Shown: piece by piece, positions 33,370 through 44,977 of the stretch | How positions within the stretch are numbered: position 1 is the first letter of the stretch | Layout: each line of letters begins with the position of its first letter | Assembly (NCBI GenBank): GCA_963281255.1 | Contig: OY725496.1 | Coordinates: forward strand, 1,860,001 to 1,924,000 | Direction of reading: 5' to 3' | DNA: 64,000 nucleotides | DNA from: Aphrocallistes beatrix | Taxonomy: Eukaryota > Porifera > Hexactinellida > Sceptrulophora > Aphrocallistidae | Notes under the pieces: model-generated | Told to the model about the DNA's origin: nothing | Databases searched by the model: none | What the model saw: the letters and a program-made list of their open reading frames with translations, nothing else | Position numbers and translations under genes: made by a program

Positions 33370-34379
33370 GATATTATGTTTTATCTTGAAGATAATATAA
33401 CGCATTGCAATATTTTTTAATATTTATATGTGGATTCTTATCTAATCATATGAAGTAATCATGTTTTCAAGTGTGGAAATAGATTCCCTAAGAGAATATT
33501 AAATATATACGTTTTTAATTCGTTTTCCTCTCAGCGAGGGGGTATGTTTAAACGAATTTTCTGTTTTTATTAATCAATTCATCGTTAACATGGCTCTAAC
33601 ATCCAGATAACCTAGATTTATGATTGAGTATTGAACTAGCATTCCCTCGCTCCAGTTAGCAGATAGGAATCCATTCCTTTGAATGTGTTCTTATTTCCCC
33701 AGGTTCTCTAATTTTTATGTGTGTGTGCTTCCTATACGAATATCATTATCACAAAGCTAATATACTATTCTATAAATTTCACTCTTGGAATGAGTTCTGA
33801 TCTAATTTAAATATCGTAGCTTGAACTTTTGTAACCTGTGACCATATATGCAGATAAGTTTTTGAAGTTATGTGAAAATGAATTCTTTGATTGAGAAGAA
33901 TTTAAGAGCGAAAGGAATTCGGGCGACAAAATTTCTGAGGCGAAATTCCAGGGATGAAGGTTCTAGAATTCGATTATGCAATATTTAGGATTTACTATCT
34001 GCTTTAACTAGAAAACTATTTAACAAATAAGGTCATTTTCTTATTAAAAGAAGATAATGACTTCATCTAACAACTACATCTTACCAAATTCAATCAAAGT
34101 TTGACTCTTTTTTTTGGTTAAATTTGAACGCGTCATCATCTCTTAATTTCATACTTAAAATATTATATCTCTCAAATAGTTAAAACAAAAAATATTTGTT
34201 ACTATGCATACCATTATACAATTCATTAGAACAGGATTTGACTTGCAACTAAATGCTCTATTGTATTTTAGACATTTCATTGATAATATTCAATATGATA
34301 TTTAGATTATATTATGCCAAATCATCACGATAACTTCATGTTGATGTGACAAAATAATTTTTTAATTATGGAAATTGTA
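33370..34379. other. 3' flank of the Relish-like gene, largely unique
   Basis: AT-rich sequence with no recognised repeat until the Helitron-like element at 34380. I see no clear AATAAA close after the stop. This is one of the few stretches without identifiable transposon sequence. Confidence 0.5.
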
Positions 34380-34734
34380 TCCTTACTCATAAAACTCCAT
34401 TAATGTGTTTGTGTATATTTATATATAGAAATATAGAAATTTCAGTTTTTTGACTAAAACTCAGCCATTTGGGTGCATAGAAGGCTGAAATTTTAATATA
34501 ATGTGTATATTAATATTTCTCAAATATAATACAACTCTCTGCAAAAGATGATTACTTATCGTGTTCTTCATCATTACGCATCAAAAAATTAAAAATTGAC
34601 AAATTTGGTGATTTTTCGAGCGATATCGATTATAACAGTAAGATAAGTATTTAGAGACGTTATCTGCCCTATAATTATTCAATGTGAGCCTAGGCACCCG
34701 CCAGCTGCGCAGCGCAAGCAAGTGTACCCGCTTG
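34380..34734 (+). mobile_element. Helitron-like element, short copy
   Basis: 355 bp: A | TCCTTACTCATAAAACTCC ... CCGCTTG | T. The core matches the other copies (GCGATATCGATTATAACAGT, CGCCAGCTGCGCAGCGCAAG). It has no target duplication, as expected for a Helitron. Confidence 0.75.
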
Positions 34735-35206
34735 TATTTATTAATCATCAACGGACTTTTTATCGACATTTTGTTGAAGGATATTTCGTCGACACTTCGT
34801 TTATAGATATTTCATCTATGGAACATTTCGTCAAATAACGGGAAAAATTTATTTAGACAAATCTATGCATTTTTATTCAGCTTGGAATGAATATTTATTG
34901 AAAAAAAATGGAAGATAGCAACAAACATTATAAAATAAATCGGTGGAAGAAAAATTTTAAGAGAAGGGAATGATATAGCATCTGTTTTCAAAATCAGCAA
35001 CAATGGCAATTATGCGTTTGCTCCTGGAATACTTACTTCAGCAATACCAATCTTATCACTAGATTCCCATTTTGTAAATTAAGCTTAATGAAGATACTGA
35101 TCCAGCTGTCAAATGCCCAAGTTGGTGAAGACAAATACAACCAGATTGAATACATGTGTTATCATTATCAAAATTTTTGGTACGAGTAATTAGCAAAATT
35201 AAGCGA

Positions 35207-35290
35207 ACAAGCGCACTTCGTGCACTTGCGTCGCGAGGGTAGAAAACACTTTGTGTCAGCTGTGGCGCCCTTTGGGCGCTTAGGACCTCA
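35207..35290 (-). mobile_element. Diverged Helitron-like 3' end
   Basis: CAAGCGCACTTCGTGCACTTG forms the terminal hairpin, followed by AACACTTTGTGTCAGC and a GCGCCC/GGGCGC hairpin. The body is not recognisable further right. Confidence 0.5.
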
Positions 35291-35448
35291 ATAGTAATAA
35301 AGATTTTGCCTCGTATGAGTTTGAACGAAAAATGAATTTCTTACATACTTTCATATTTCAATCAGTTAATATAGTAAATATATGCTGAACATAAATAAAC
35401 ACAATATTCATCATATCCTTACTGTTAAAACTCGATTAATGTTTGTTT

Positions 35449-35491
<43 letters not shown>

Positions 35492-35494
<3 letters not shown>

Positions 35495-35906
35495 TAGAAC
35501 CTGTATATAACGGCCACCCAAGGGACTGGACAAAATTGGCCGTTATACACAGGTGACCGTTATATACAGGTGATTGTCCTAATCCCCAATAGGTATCAAC
35601 GTAGTGCAATAAATATCAGGTTTTTAGAAATCAAGTTCTTGAAGTAATTACATGAAACTTGTTCATCGTTCGTAACAGGGCCTGTAATAAACACAGAAAA
35701 AGGAGATGACCGTTATAGACAGGTAGTGGCCGTTATACACAGTTTTAAGGTCAGTAAGGGACTACAAATGGATGGCCGCTGGCCACGTTGAGCAGGTGAC
35801 CGCTATACACAGGTTGAATATTATGGAATTTCGGACGGACTGTTCATTGGTGACCGCTATAGACAGGTGACGTTATATAGAGTGGCCGTTATAGCAGGTT
35901 CGACTG
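35492..35906. mobile_element. pogo/Tigger-type MITE
   Basis: 415 bp with ends CAGTAGAACCTGTATATAAC and TTATAGCAGGTTCGACTG, next to TA on the right (CA on the left, one mismatch). The interior repeats the theme GTTATACACAGGTGACCG many times. A relative lies at 41845-42290. CAGT...GAACC ends with TA targets are typical of pogo. Confidence 0.82.
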
Positions 35907-35912
35907 TATATA

Positions 35913-38318
35913 TACTACCTAGACAAATGTATTCGATCGCCACGAAAGCCTCAATACAAATAGTATTAAATTATATCTACCATAAAGGAATATGTACTCA
36001 AACTGTAAGAAAAACTCTATTTTTAATTTGTAAACTACATATTCGAATTGTCATTTTTGAAACTTTCAACACACATACTTATTCGCTTTTCGAAAATTAT
36101 CAAACTGTGCCACTTTGTGTCACTAATCGCATAATATATAATGGCCGTGACTAGGAACAAGTATTATCAGGTACCATAGGTAGATATTTTAAAACTTGGG
36201 AGTTAGTAATTGAGTTGAGGCTCTCAAGTATGCATGCGTATTAGAATGTGTAGATTACCAATTAGAAATCAAAAATAGAATGTTTCTTACAGGTTGAGTA
36301 CATATTCCAATAGGAATAGATCCACTTTAATACTATTTGTATGGAGGTTTTCGTGGTGGTTAAGGATACCGCCCTCGAAAAATCTTGCCTGGCGTAAAAA
36401 AAAATTGCAAAATGTTTTATTGCTAATTTCATTGTATTACTGATCGGTCTACCATCTGATAGCACTATTTGGACGGCATTTTTTTATATTTTTTGCTAAA
36501 TAACCCCCTAAAGTTTAGTGTTAATAAAAATTGAAAAATTATTAGAGGATTTTAACTCATTTACCAATTAGTTTTTAACTTATTTGATATTTTTTTAATG
36601 ATATGAACCTTAACATTGTATTAGCACCTTTGGAGATTATAAAACACAAAGATTTAAAAGAATGGGCAAATAATATCCAAACAAAATAGCTCTATAAGGG
36701 AGTTCATTTATATAATCCTAGGGAAATCGCAAGTTTGATCTCAGATATTTAGCGATCACTGGGTCAGAAATAAAATCTGATCGTTTCAAAAAAAAATTTG
36801 TTCGGATCCGAGTTCAGGGGATATTGCATATTATAGGTAAAGTTCGGCCATAATATCCCTCTAAGGTCCCGAAAGAGGCTGATGTCATATCTTAAAAACT
36901 ATTGTAGATATATCATATATTATATCCTTAAATAAAAGGATATATGTGAAAATATATAGGTTCCTCGAACATTCCTTTGTCAAAAAATAAATAATTCTCG
37001 ACTTATCATTGATTTAATTGTAATACAAATTCTATGGAGAACTTTGAATCTATTAGAAAATGGCGAATCTAATCATTAAATATGTGTCCAAATTTAGCTA
37101 TTATGCTAAATAGTGAATACAATTGCCGTTAATAATATGTACAGAAAAATTGGAGAACTTTTGATAATTATTTTGAAAGTTCTGGCCTTGGACCTCGCAG
37201 ATTCGGTCAAAAACCCCCATTTAGGGTCCAAAAAGAGATATCTCTCTATCTTTGCAAATACAAGTCCAAATTCTTAGTTCTCACTTCCTAATATACTTTT
37301 TACGAGTGTACATATATGATTCTTTGATAATAATTGCACTACACTCTATGGAATGTTAAGTTTTAGATTTTTGTCATATGATGACGTAGCATTTTTCGAA
37401 AATCCTAACTTCGAAACTAAAAGTCGTAGACTTTCGCTCTAACTTCCTAATATACTTTTTGGAAGCTTTTTATTCATTCTAAACTGATAGATTATACTTC
37501 GCAGTGCCAGGAATATGAAATATTATCTACAATTATCTCAAAATATTCGGAGTTAGGGGCCTCAAGGAAATTTGTGGATTTTCAGGGTACTTTTGCTATT
37601 TTTGGTAAATATTTGGCTTTATTATACCTAAATCAGCAGTATGGATGCGAATAAATGTATGTGGATGCTGATGTGCATTATTAATAACTCATTTTACATT
37701 CTTTTTAACACCTAAACTTAAAATCTCTATATCTCTGGACTTTAATATTTCAAAATTGACCGTCTTTACAGAATTATTTCCCAAATTTGGTTTGAGATAG
37801 AAGTTTGAAAATTTCAAGAGTTGTTTCATATCATTATGCGATGAACGTAGAACCACCATTTTTGGATATATTCTAACTCGCTGATTTTATTCATGATTTC
37901 CCCCAAAAAAAGACATTTTTGGCCCTTTTTTGGCCCTTTTTTTTCGGACACTGATAAAATTTACAATATTTGTCATTTTAACTTTCTTCTGGTCCTATGA
38001 AGTTGCAAATATGGTAGACTATCTATGATTCGATTTTGGAGCGTTTGATTCCTTGGTATGTCCTAAACAATTCATTGAGTGCCTAAATTTCTACCATTAA
38101 GATGTGCTAGCGGAAAATTTAAAAATCAGACTTTGAGACACTGTATCTCAAAATCTAGAAATGAGAATTAAAAACGGTTAGGAATGTGCCAGTATTTCTT
38201 GATGGAGATACCTCCCCACGCTTAACATCTCTTATAGCTCTACTTTCATCGTATGCTGTAATGCAAATCATATGTTTTTTCGAGGGTGGTATCCTTAAAT
38301 AGTTTTGTCAAGGTAGTG
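35913..38318. mobile_element. Tc1-type MITE split by a TTAA-1 element
   Basis: The same family as 17323-17800. Left end TACTACCTAGACAAATGTAT, right end ATAGTTTTGTCAAGGTAGTG, TA on both sides. Removing the TTAA-1 copy and one TTAA restores about 471 bp, against 478 bp for the intact relative. Confidence 0.82.
36364..38294 (+). mobile_element. TTAA-1A element, full length
   Basis: 1931 bp, TTAA on both sides (36360-36363 and 38295-38298), termini GGATACCGCCCTCGAAAA and its inverse. Almost identical along its length to 50998-52936. Confidence 0.88.
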
Positions 38319-38440
38319 TATATCTGTAACGAATTGATTGAAGAAACTGCAAGGCACATAAAGCTCATTTTTATCATGTGGGAGTCTTTTGGCTATGGCT
38401 CAACCAAGTTCTGTCTTGAGGCGAAAATGTCGACTCATCA

Positions 38441-38870
38441 TGGCATTAGTATTTTGTTAATACGTGGTAAAACCTTCTGTTCAAGAATTTTAATATCTTT
38501 CAAAATCAACCATGATTGATTTTCTGCATAAATAGTGTAGAGTTGGAAGAACTGCTCTGGTATAACTCTGAATTATCCATTAGTAAACCTGCTCTGGGAA
38601 TCTTGTGGGATTGAACGAATTATAGTTACCATCATTTAGCAAAGCATTGCTAAATGATGTTGGAAAGTTAAAAATGATTCGGAGGATCAAACTAAAGATG
38701 TCTTACATAGCAATACGGGTACATTGTTACATTACTGCTCTCAAGTAATAATGAGTACTAAATTAGCTCTAGAAAACCAAAACCTCATAATTCTTGACAC
38801 ATTGAATAGATAGCCTATCGATATGTATTCGGAATATTAAACCGACACATTCTTGATGCTAAATCTCTGT
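38441..38870. other. Unassigned sequence between repeats
   Basis: AT-rich with a short inverted pair, CATCATTTAGCAA...TTGCTAAATGATG (about 38631-38660). No gene or known repeat recognised. Confidence 0.4.
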
Positions 38871-39509
38871 TTAAGGCTCGCCTTTCCTATAATAGCTAAC
38901 TTTAGACTTTTTCAACCGATTCATTTAATTTTTTCAGTGCAGATTTGAATCGCAGAGTTATCTGCAAAACTGCAATAATAATCGAAATATTGCAACAGAT
39001 ATAAATTTAAAAAAATAGATTTGGTCATTTTAGAAGGAAGAAATCAGACACAATACGCTTACAATCCTTTAGAAACTTTCCAAATTCATTCATAAATCGA
39101 TGATCTCACTAATGAACAGACAGACTTTTGAAATTTTGAAAATTAAAAGTTATCACCTTTATAATTGCTGAAAAAAAAGTCTCAGAAAATAGTATTAAAA
39201 AAATATTTATATAAGTCCCTCAATTTCCATTAGTTTTAACTGCTTTGGACTATTAAATAACATCCAAATATCCTTATTCGACAACTTAAAGCAGTACGTA
39301 ACTTCAAAATATGGTATATCAATTTTTCACAAACAAAAGTGTGAAAAACTGGTCATTGATGACTAGCCACTAGGGGTTACAATCCCGGGATCCCGGTCCA
39401 TTTTACTTCCGGGATTAGTTTTATAATCCCGATCCCGATATTTCAATCCCGGGATTACCTTCTCAATCCCGGGATCCCGAATTTAGTGTTATGTCTACTC
39501 TATGTTTAA

Positions 39510-40699
39510 GGTTGGCCTTTCCTATAATAGCTAACTTTAGACTTTTTCAACTGATTCATTTAATTTTTCAGTGCAGATTTGAATCGCAGAGTTATCTGCA
39601 AAACTGCATTAATAATTAAAATATTGCAACAGATAAAAATTTGTTAAAAAAAATTTGGTCATTTTACAATAAAGAAATCGGACACAATATGCTTACAATC
39701 CTTTAGAAACTTTTCAAATTGATTCATAAATCGATGATCTAACTAATGAACAGACAGATTTTTGAAATTTTGAAAACTGTTAAAAATTCACACCAAACAC
39801 CCGAGGAATTTTATTTTTAGTAATTTTGACACTATTTTTTTCATAATTCTCTTTTTATTTGTATTATCAAAAATCTGTCTATTCATTATGTTCTACTCTA
39901 CGAGATCTATCAGAAACCGTTGAGTTTTCGCCCCTTTGTTGAATTTACAAAAAGTTATTACCTTTATAATTGCTGAAAAAAATTCTCAGAAAATAGGTTT
40001 TAGAAATTATTTATATATGTACCTCAATTTCCATTATTTTTAACTGCTTTGGATTATTAAATAACATGCAAATATACTTATTCGACAACTTATAGCAGTA
40101 ATTAACTTCAAAATATGGTATATCAAATTTTTCTCGATCAAAAGTGTAAAAACATGTCATTGCTGACTGGACACCCAAAAATAACCACATTCGATAGTGT
40201 CCGCAGGAATCCGAGATCATTAACTTCTTTGAATCATGTCAGATCATCATTTTATTACTAAATTCATGCTCAGCACTAAATTTCCAGCAATTTGATATAT
40301 ATATTGACCATATTTGGAGAATCTTTTGGATATCCGTGCATAGCAACGGCCAGGAATTTTTCCACATTCCTGACCGTTGCTAGGAACCCGCAGCCAAAGA
40401 ATTTCTTCAAATATATCCAATATATATATCAAATTGCTGGGGATTTAGTGCTGAGCACGAATTTAGCATTAAAATGATGATCTGACATGGTACAAAGAAG
40501 TTATGGATACGAGATAAAAATGTTCCCTTTTTTAGGCGACACCAGGTGGTACAAGTGGCTCTAAGTGGCGAAATAGTAGCATTGAAATTCTAAAAATCAA
40601 AATTAATGTTTAGAATCCCTCTAGTGATCCTAAAATGATTAAAAAGGACTTTTGGCAAATTTTTTATAAAAAACAAAATGCCCATAGGAAAGGCCAACC
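39510..40699 (+). mobile_element. TTAA-2 element, full length
   Basis: 1190 bp, TTAA at 39506-39509 and 40700-40703, ends GGTTGGCCTTTCCTAT and ATAGGAAAGGCCAACC. Family hairpin at about 40255-40470. Confidence 0.85.
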
Positions 40700-40851
40700 T
40701 TAAGCAATTGAACAATTTCACTTATAATTACCAATCACTCTACTTGGAAACAAGATCGTATTTACAATGGTAACTTATAAATACACTATTCAGTGTCAAA
40801 TAACAACAATACGATTTACAAGTATATACTGTATTACTATTTACTAATCTA

Positions 40852-41434
40852 CAAGCGCGCTTCGCGCTTGCTTGCGCTGCGCGGCTGGCGGACACTTTGT
40901 ATCCGCCGGAGGCTCCCTTCGGTCGCCTAGAGTCACATTGGTTAATTATAAGGGAGATAACATCTCTAAATATGTCTGTACTACTGTGCTAATCGATATC
41001 ACTCGAAAAATCACCAAATTTATGAATTTAAATTTTTTTGATGCGTAATGATGACGTCATAACAAAGTGATGAGTCATCATTTTTTGATGATAGTCGCAT
41101 CATATGTGAGACATGTTAGTATACAGATTCTATTAAAATTTCAGCCTTCTATCTCCTATAATGGCTGAGTTATGCCAGAATAACTGTGTTGCTTAACTTT
41201 TAAAAATGTGACAATGACGTCATAATTCCATGATGAGTCGACATTTTGCTCTGAACTCAGAACTTAGTGGAGCCATAGCCAAAAGACTCCCACATGCCAA
41301 AAATCAGCCTTCTGCGCCCGGCAGTTGCTTCAATCAATTCGTTACAGATATATATATATATATACAATCATCGAGTTTTAATAGTAAGGATATATATATA
41401 CACATACACAATAATCGAGTTTTAATAGTAAGGA
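40852..41434 (-). mobile_element. Helitron-like element
   Basis: The 3' hairpin CAAGCGCGCTTCGCGCTTG lies at the left, with GGCGGACACTTTGTATCCGCC next to it. The 5' end (GTTTTAATAGTAAGGA) at the right occurs twice in tandem (ending 41390 and 41434). It is flanked by T and A in the element's own orientation and has no duplication. Non-coding. Confidence 0.75.
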
Positions 41435-41844
41435 TAAATAGGCTTTCTACAATGATAAATAAACAAAAATTACGATTATCTCATATTTTTATGGCAGAAA
41501 GTACATCCCTTGTTTTCAAAGATTTTGTCAAGAATTAAATTAAATAATATCTTCCTTCTCTAAATTTTCCAAATTAAAATATAAATAAATTTTGCTGCAA
41601 GATACAATCCCGAAAAATCCCGGGTTTGGAAAGATCTTGAATCCCGGGATTAGAAAAATATCAATCCCGAAATCCCGGGATTGAGAAATTTGACCGGGAT
41701 TGGAATCCCTACTAGCCACCCAAAAATAACGACATTCGATAGTATCCGCAGGAATTCCAGAAAAATAACTTCTTTGAACCCTGTCTGATAATCATTGTAA
41801 TGCTAAATTCGTGTTCAGCATTAAATTTCCAGCAATTTGATATA

Positions 41845-42290
41845 CAGTCGAACCTGCTATAACGGCCACTATATATATCGGTCACCTGTCTATAGCGGTC
41901 ACCAATGAACAGTCCCGTCTGAAATTCCATAATATTGAACCTGTGTATAGCGGTCACCTGCTCAACGCGGCCAGCGGCCACCCATTTGTAGTCCCTTACT
42001 GACCCTAAAACTGTGTATAACGGCCATCACCTGTCTATAGCAGCCACTACCTGTCTATAATGGCCATCACCTTTTTCACCTTTTTATGTTTATTACAGAA
42101 ATGTTACGAACGATAAACAAGTTTCATGTTATAACTTCAAGTAATGGATTTCTAAATACTTGATATTTATTGCACTACGTTGATAGCTTTTGGGGATTAA
42201 GACAATCACCTGTATATAGTAACGGTCACCTGTGTATAACGGCCAATTCTGTCCAGTCCCTTGGGTGGCCGTTATTTGCAGGTTCCACTG
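41845..42290. mobile_element. pogo/Tigger-type MITE with TA duplication
   Basis: 446 bp, ends CAGTCGAACCTGCTATAACG and CGTTATTTGCAGGTTCCACTG, TA on both sides (41843-41844 and 42291-42292). It is inserted into the hairpin of the TTAA-2 copy, which is continuous across the site in other copies. Confidence 0.87.
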
Positions 42291-42704
42291 TATATATTAA
42301 CCATATTTGGAGATTTTTTGGATGTCCGTGCATAGCAACGGCCAGGAATTTTTCCACATTCCTGGCCGTTGCTAGGAACACGCAGCCAACGAATTTCTCC
42401 GAATGTGTCCAATATATATATCAAATTGCTGGAAATCTAGTGCTGTGGACGAATTTAGCATTAAAATGATGATCGGACATGATTTAAAGAAGTTATGGAT
42501 ATGAGACATTTTGGTTCAAAATTGTGTCCTTTTTTGGGCGAGACCAGGTGGTACAAGTGGCTCTAAGTGGCGAAATATTACCATTGAAATTCTCAAAATC
42601 GAAATTAATGTTTAGAACCCCTTTAGGTATCTAAAAATGATTAAAAAAGCCTTTGGCAAATTTTTGATAAAAAACAAAATGCCCATAGGAAAGGCCAACC
42701 TTAA

Positions 42705-43131
42705 TAGACTCATCCAAAATACGGGGCAATATTGATATTTATCAATATTTCTTAGATTTTTCTATAAACAATCACTTATTGCTGTTTGATCAAAGGGCGG
42801 AGATGTAGTTCCAATATCTTGAGTTTTTCAAAGACAGACTTTTAGAAATTGCTGGTATTAATTAATAGTTTCAATAAACATATGTATGACTCAAATAAAT
42901 CTAGATTTGGGAGTCCACCCACAGTTTCAAATGTCCTTCTTGATTATTGATAGTTAAGAAAACATGTTGGTGAATGATAGATTTTCACATTCCCAAACTA
43001 CCCATGCTTTCTGGCAACTAATGCAGAAATAATTAATGGGTAACTTATGACAGTTGGGTAGTCCTAAATTCTTCCTGACAATTTCCGCTGCTTAAACCAA
43101 GTAGCTAGAATTGCTTCAGGTTTTAAAAGAA
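42705..43131. other. Unassigned AT-rich sequence
   Basis: No coding or repeat feature recognised. Confidence 0.4.
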
Positions 43132-43590
43132 ACAAGCGCGCTTCTCGCACTTGCAAACCGCGACTAGCGAATACTCTATTCGCAGAGTCGCCCTGCGGGC
43201 TCCTAGAATGTAAACAAATTCAGAAGCCTTACAGGTAAAAATAGTGATACTTTCACTAATCCGTCTCAATTTTATTTACTTTATGAATGTATTGTTAACA
43301 TAAAATTATCAATATAAGATCGAAAATACGATATTTGGGGTCTACACCGCAGGTCAACAATTGAAAGTTACTCTCTAGCTCATTTTTAGAATTTGTTTAC
43401 TTTATATAGCTATTCTGCACAAGGTAAACAAATAATTTATCATATTTATTTGAAAATATGACATTCGAAATCTACACTAAAAAAATTTTGCTGCATAATG
43501 ATGATGTCATCACAGAGTGATGAGTCACCATTTTTCGATGATTGGAGTATCATATATGATAAATATTAATATACTCAAATATTAATATAC
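43132..43590 (-). mobile_element. Diverged Helitron-like copy
   Basis: The hairpin end CAAGCGCGCTTCTCGCACTTG at the left and the core piece GATGATGTCATCACAGAGTG near 43500 are recognisable. The 5' end is missing. Older than the other copies. Confidence 0.6.
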
Positions 43591-43645
43591 TCTTTACAGA
43601 TAGTGACTGGATATGATAGGTAAATTAGTTGGAAATATATTATCA

Positions 43646-43868
43646 CCAAGGTTGAAACCGATTGAACCGGATATAAATATTCATGAATATTCCCTAACCG
43701 AATACGAATACTGATAATATTCGGTTAGTTCAACCGAATACGAATACTGATATTCGGTCACTCTAACTGAATACGAATACTGATACTCGGTTCCCAATCG
43801 AATATCAGCTATTTGCCAAATAGCATTTGGTCTAACCGAATAATGAACTATTTGTTTGCAACCTTGGT
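43646..43868. repeat. CCGAATACGAATACTGATA repeat element
   Basis: Bounded by CCAAGGTTGAAACCGATTG and the inverse-type TTGTTTGCAACCTTGG, with several GAATACTGATA units inside. Related to 11195-11393. No target duplication recognised. Confidence 0.65.
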
Positions 43869-44264
43869 CCATTGTAGTGTCGTACAATGATTTCTTTGTG
43901 AACTTAATCGTAGACTCATCATTTGACTCCTACATACCAATTTCATATCCCTATGACTTGTCGATTCTTCAACCAATTCGGACAAACAAGAAAAAATCCT
44001 ATAGGCTTTTAATATATAATATTCCTAACGATTTAAACCTCCATTTAAAGAGGCATTGGAACCCTAGTTAAGTGAAAAAGCGTACTTTATATGGAGAAAT
44101 GCTGTGACTTATGATAGGCTTTGACTAGAGCTCAAATAATTCCAAGTCCTTAAGAGTTGTGTAAACTCGGGTGGTAATACTTCGTCTGAGAGGATATTTT
44201 ATTACATAAAACGCTTGGTGACCAGACATACTTTTTTTTGAAAAGCTGACTTTTGCACTTTTTC
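43869..44264. other. Unassigned sequence
   Basis: No repeat recognised. The 71-codon frame beginning near 43856 starts inside the repeat above and lacks any motif. Confidence 0.35.
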
Positions 44265-44977
44265 TCTCACAGCATACGATGAAAGTAGAGCTATAAGAGA
44301 TGTTAAGCGTGGGCAGGTTCTCCGTCTAGAAATACTTACACATTCCAAACCGTTTTTGATTCTCATTTCTAGTTTTTGAGATACAGTGTCGTCAAAGTCT
44401 GTTTTTCGAAAATCGCTAGCACATCTTAATGGTTGAAATCCGGCAACTCAAAAAAATTGTTTAGGACATAGCACCAAGGAAACAAATGTATCCAAAATTC
44501 AAAGCAATTTTGACCTAAAATTCTGTAAAGACGGTCAATTTTGAAATTTTAAAGTCTGAGATATAGAGATTTTAAGTTTAGGTGTTAAGAAGAATGTAAA
44601 ATGAGATATTAAAAATGAACAAAAGCATTCACGGGCATTTATTCGCATTTATACTGATGATTTAGGTATATTCGAACCAAATATTTAAGTAAAATAGCAA
44701 AAGTACAGTGAAAATCCAAAAATTTCCTTGAGACCCCTAACCCCGAATATTTTGAGATAATTGTGGATAATAATTCATATTCTAAGCACGGAGTATAATC
44801 CATCAGTTTAGAATGAATAAAGAGCTTCCAAAAAGTATATTAGGAAGTTATAACGAAGGTCTACGACCTTTGGTTTCTAAATTAGGATTTTCGTAAAATT
44901 ATAAGTCATCATATGACAAAAATCTAGAACTTAACATTCCATAGGATGTAGTGCAATTATTATCAAAGAATCATATA

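Larger units (their letters stand above)
35400..38440 (+). mobile_element. Helitron-like 5' part with nested insertions
   Basis: Starts TCCTTACTGTTAAAACTCG near 35406, followed by a (TA)n tract. A pogo-type MITE (35492-35906) and a Tc1-type MITE (35913-38318) are inserted in the TA tract. The element resumes with CTGTAACGAATTGATTGAAG at about 38325 and fades near 38440; no 3' hairpin follows. Confidence 0.6.
39371..41711. mobile_element. hAT-like element (CCCGG family) with 8-bp duplication
   Basis: Ends TAGGGGTTACAATCCCGG and CCGGGATTGGAATCCCTA, flanked by an exact 8-bp duplication, CTAGCCAC (39363-39370 and 41712-41719). It has many CCCGGGAT motifs near both ends. Its 2.34 kb consists largely of two later insertions (TTAA-2 at 39510-40699 and Helitron-like at 40852-41434). 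No transposase. Confidence 0.85.
38875..42700 (+). mobile_element. TTAA-2 element with a deep nest inside
   Basis: Starts GGCTCGCCTTTCCTATAATA after TTAA (38871-38874) and ends CATAGGAAAGGCCAACC before TTAA (42701-42704). It is interrupted by a hAT-like element (39371-41711) and a pogo-type MITE (41845-42290). Without them it is about 1.03 kb, close to the family length. Confidence 0.78.

Noticed and set aside
35460..35490. (TA)n run as an independent microsatellite locus
   Set aside because: A TA tract occurs at the same place in several Helitron-like copies and is part of that element.
40852..41434. Possible CRISPR-like or tRNA-derived repeat because of short GC-rich hairpins
   Set aside because: No regular spacer structure and no A/B box or cloverleaf; the hairpins are the terminal structures of a dispersed Helitron-like element.
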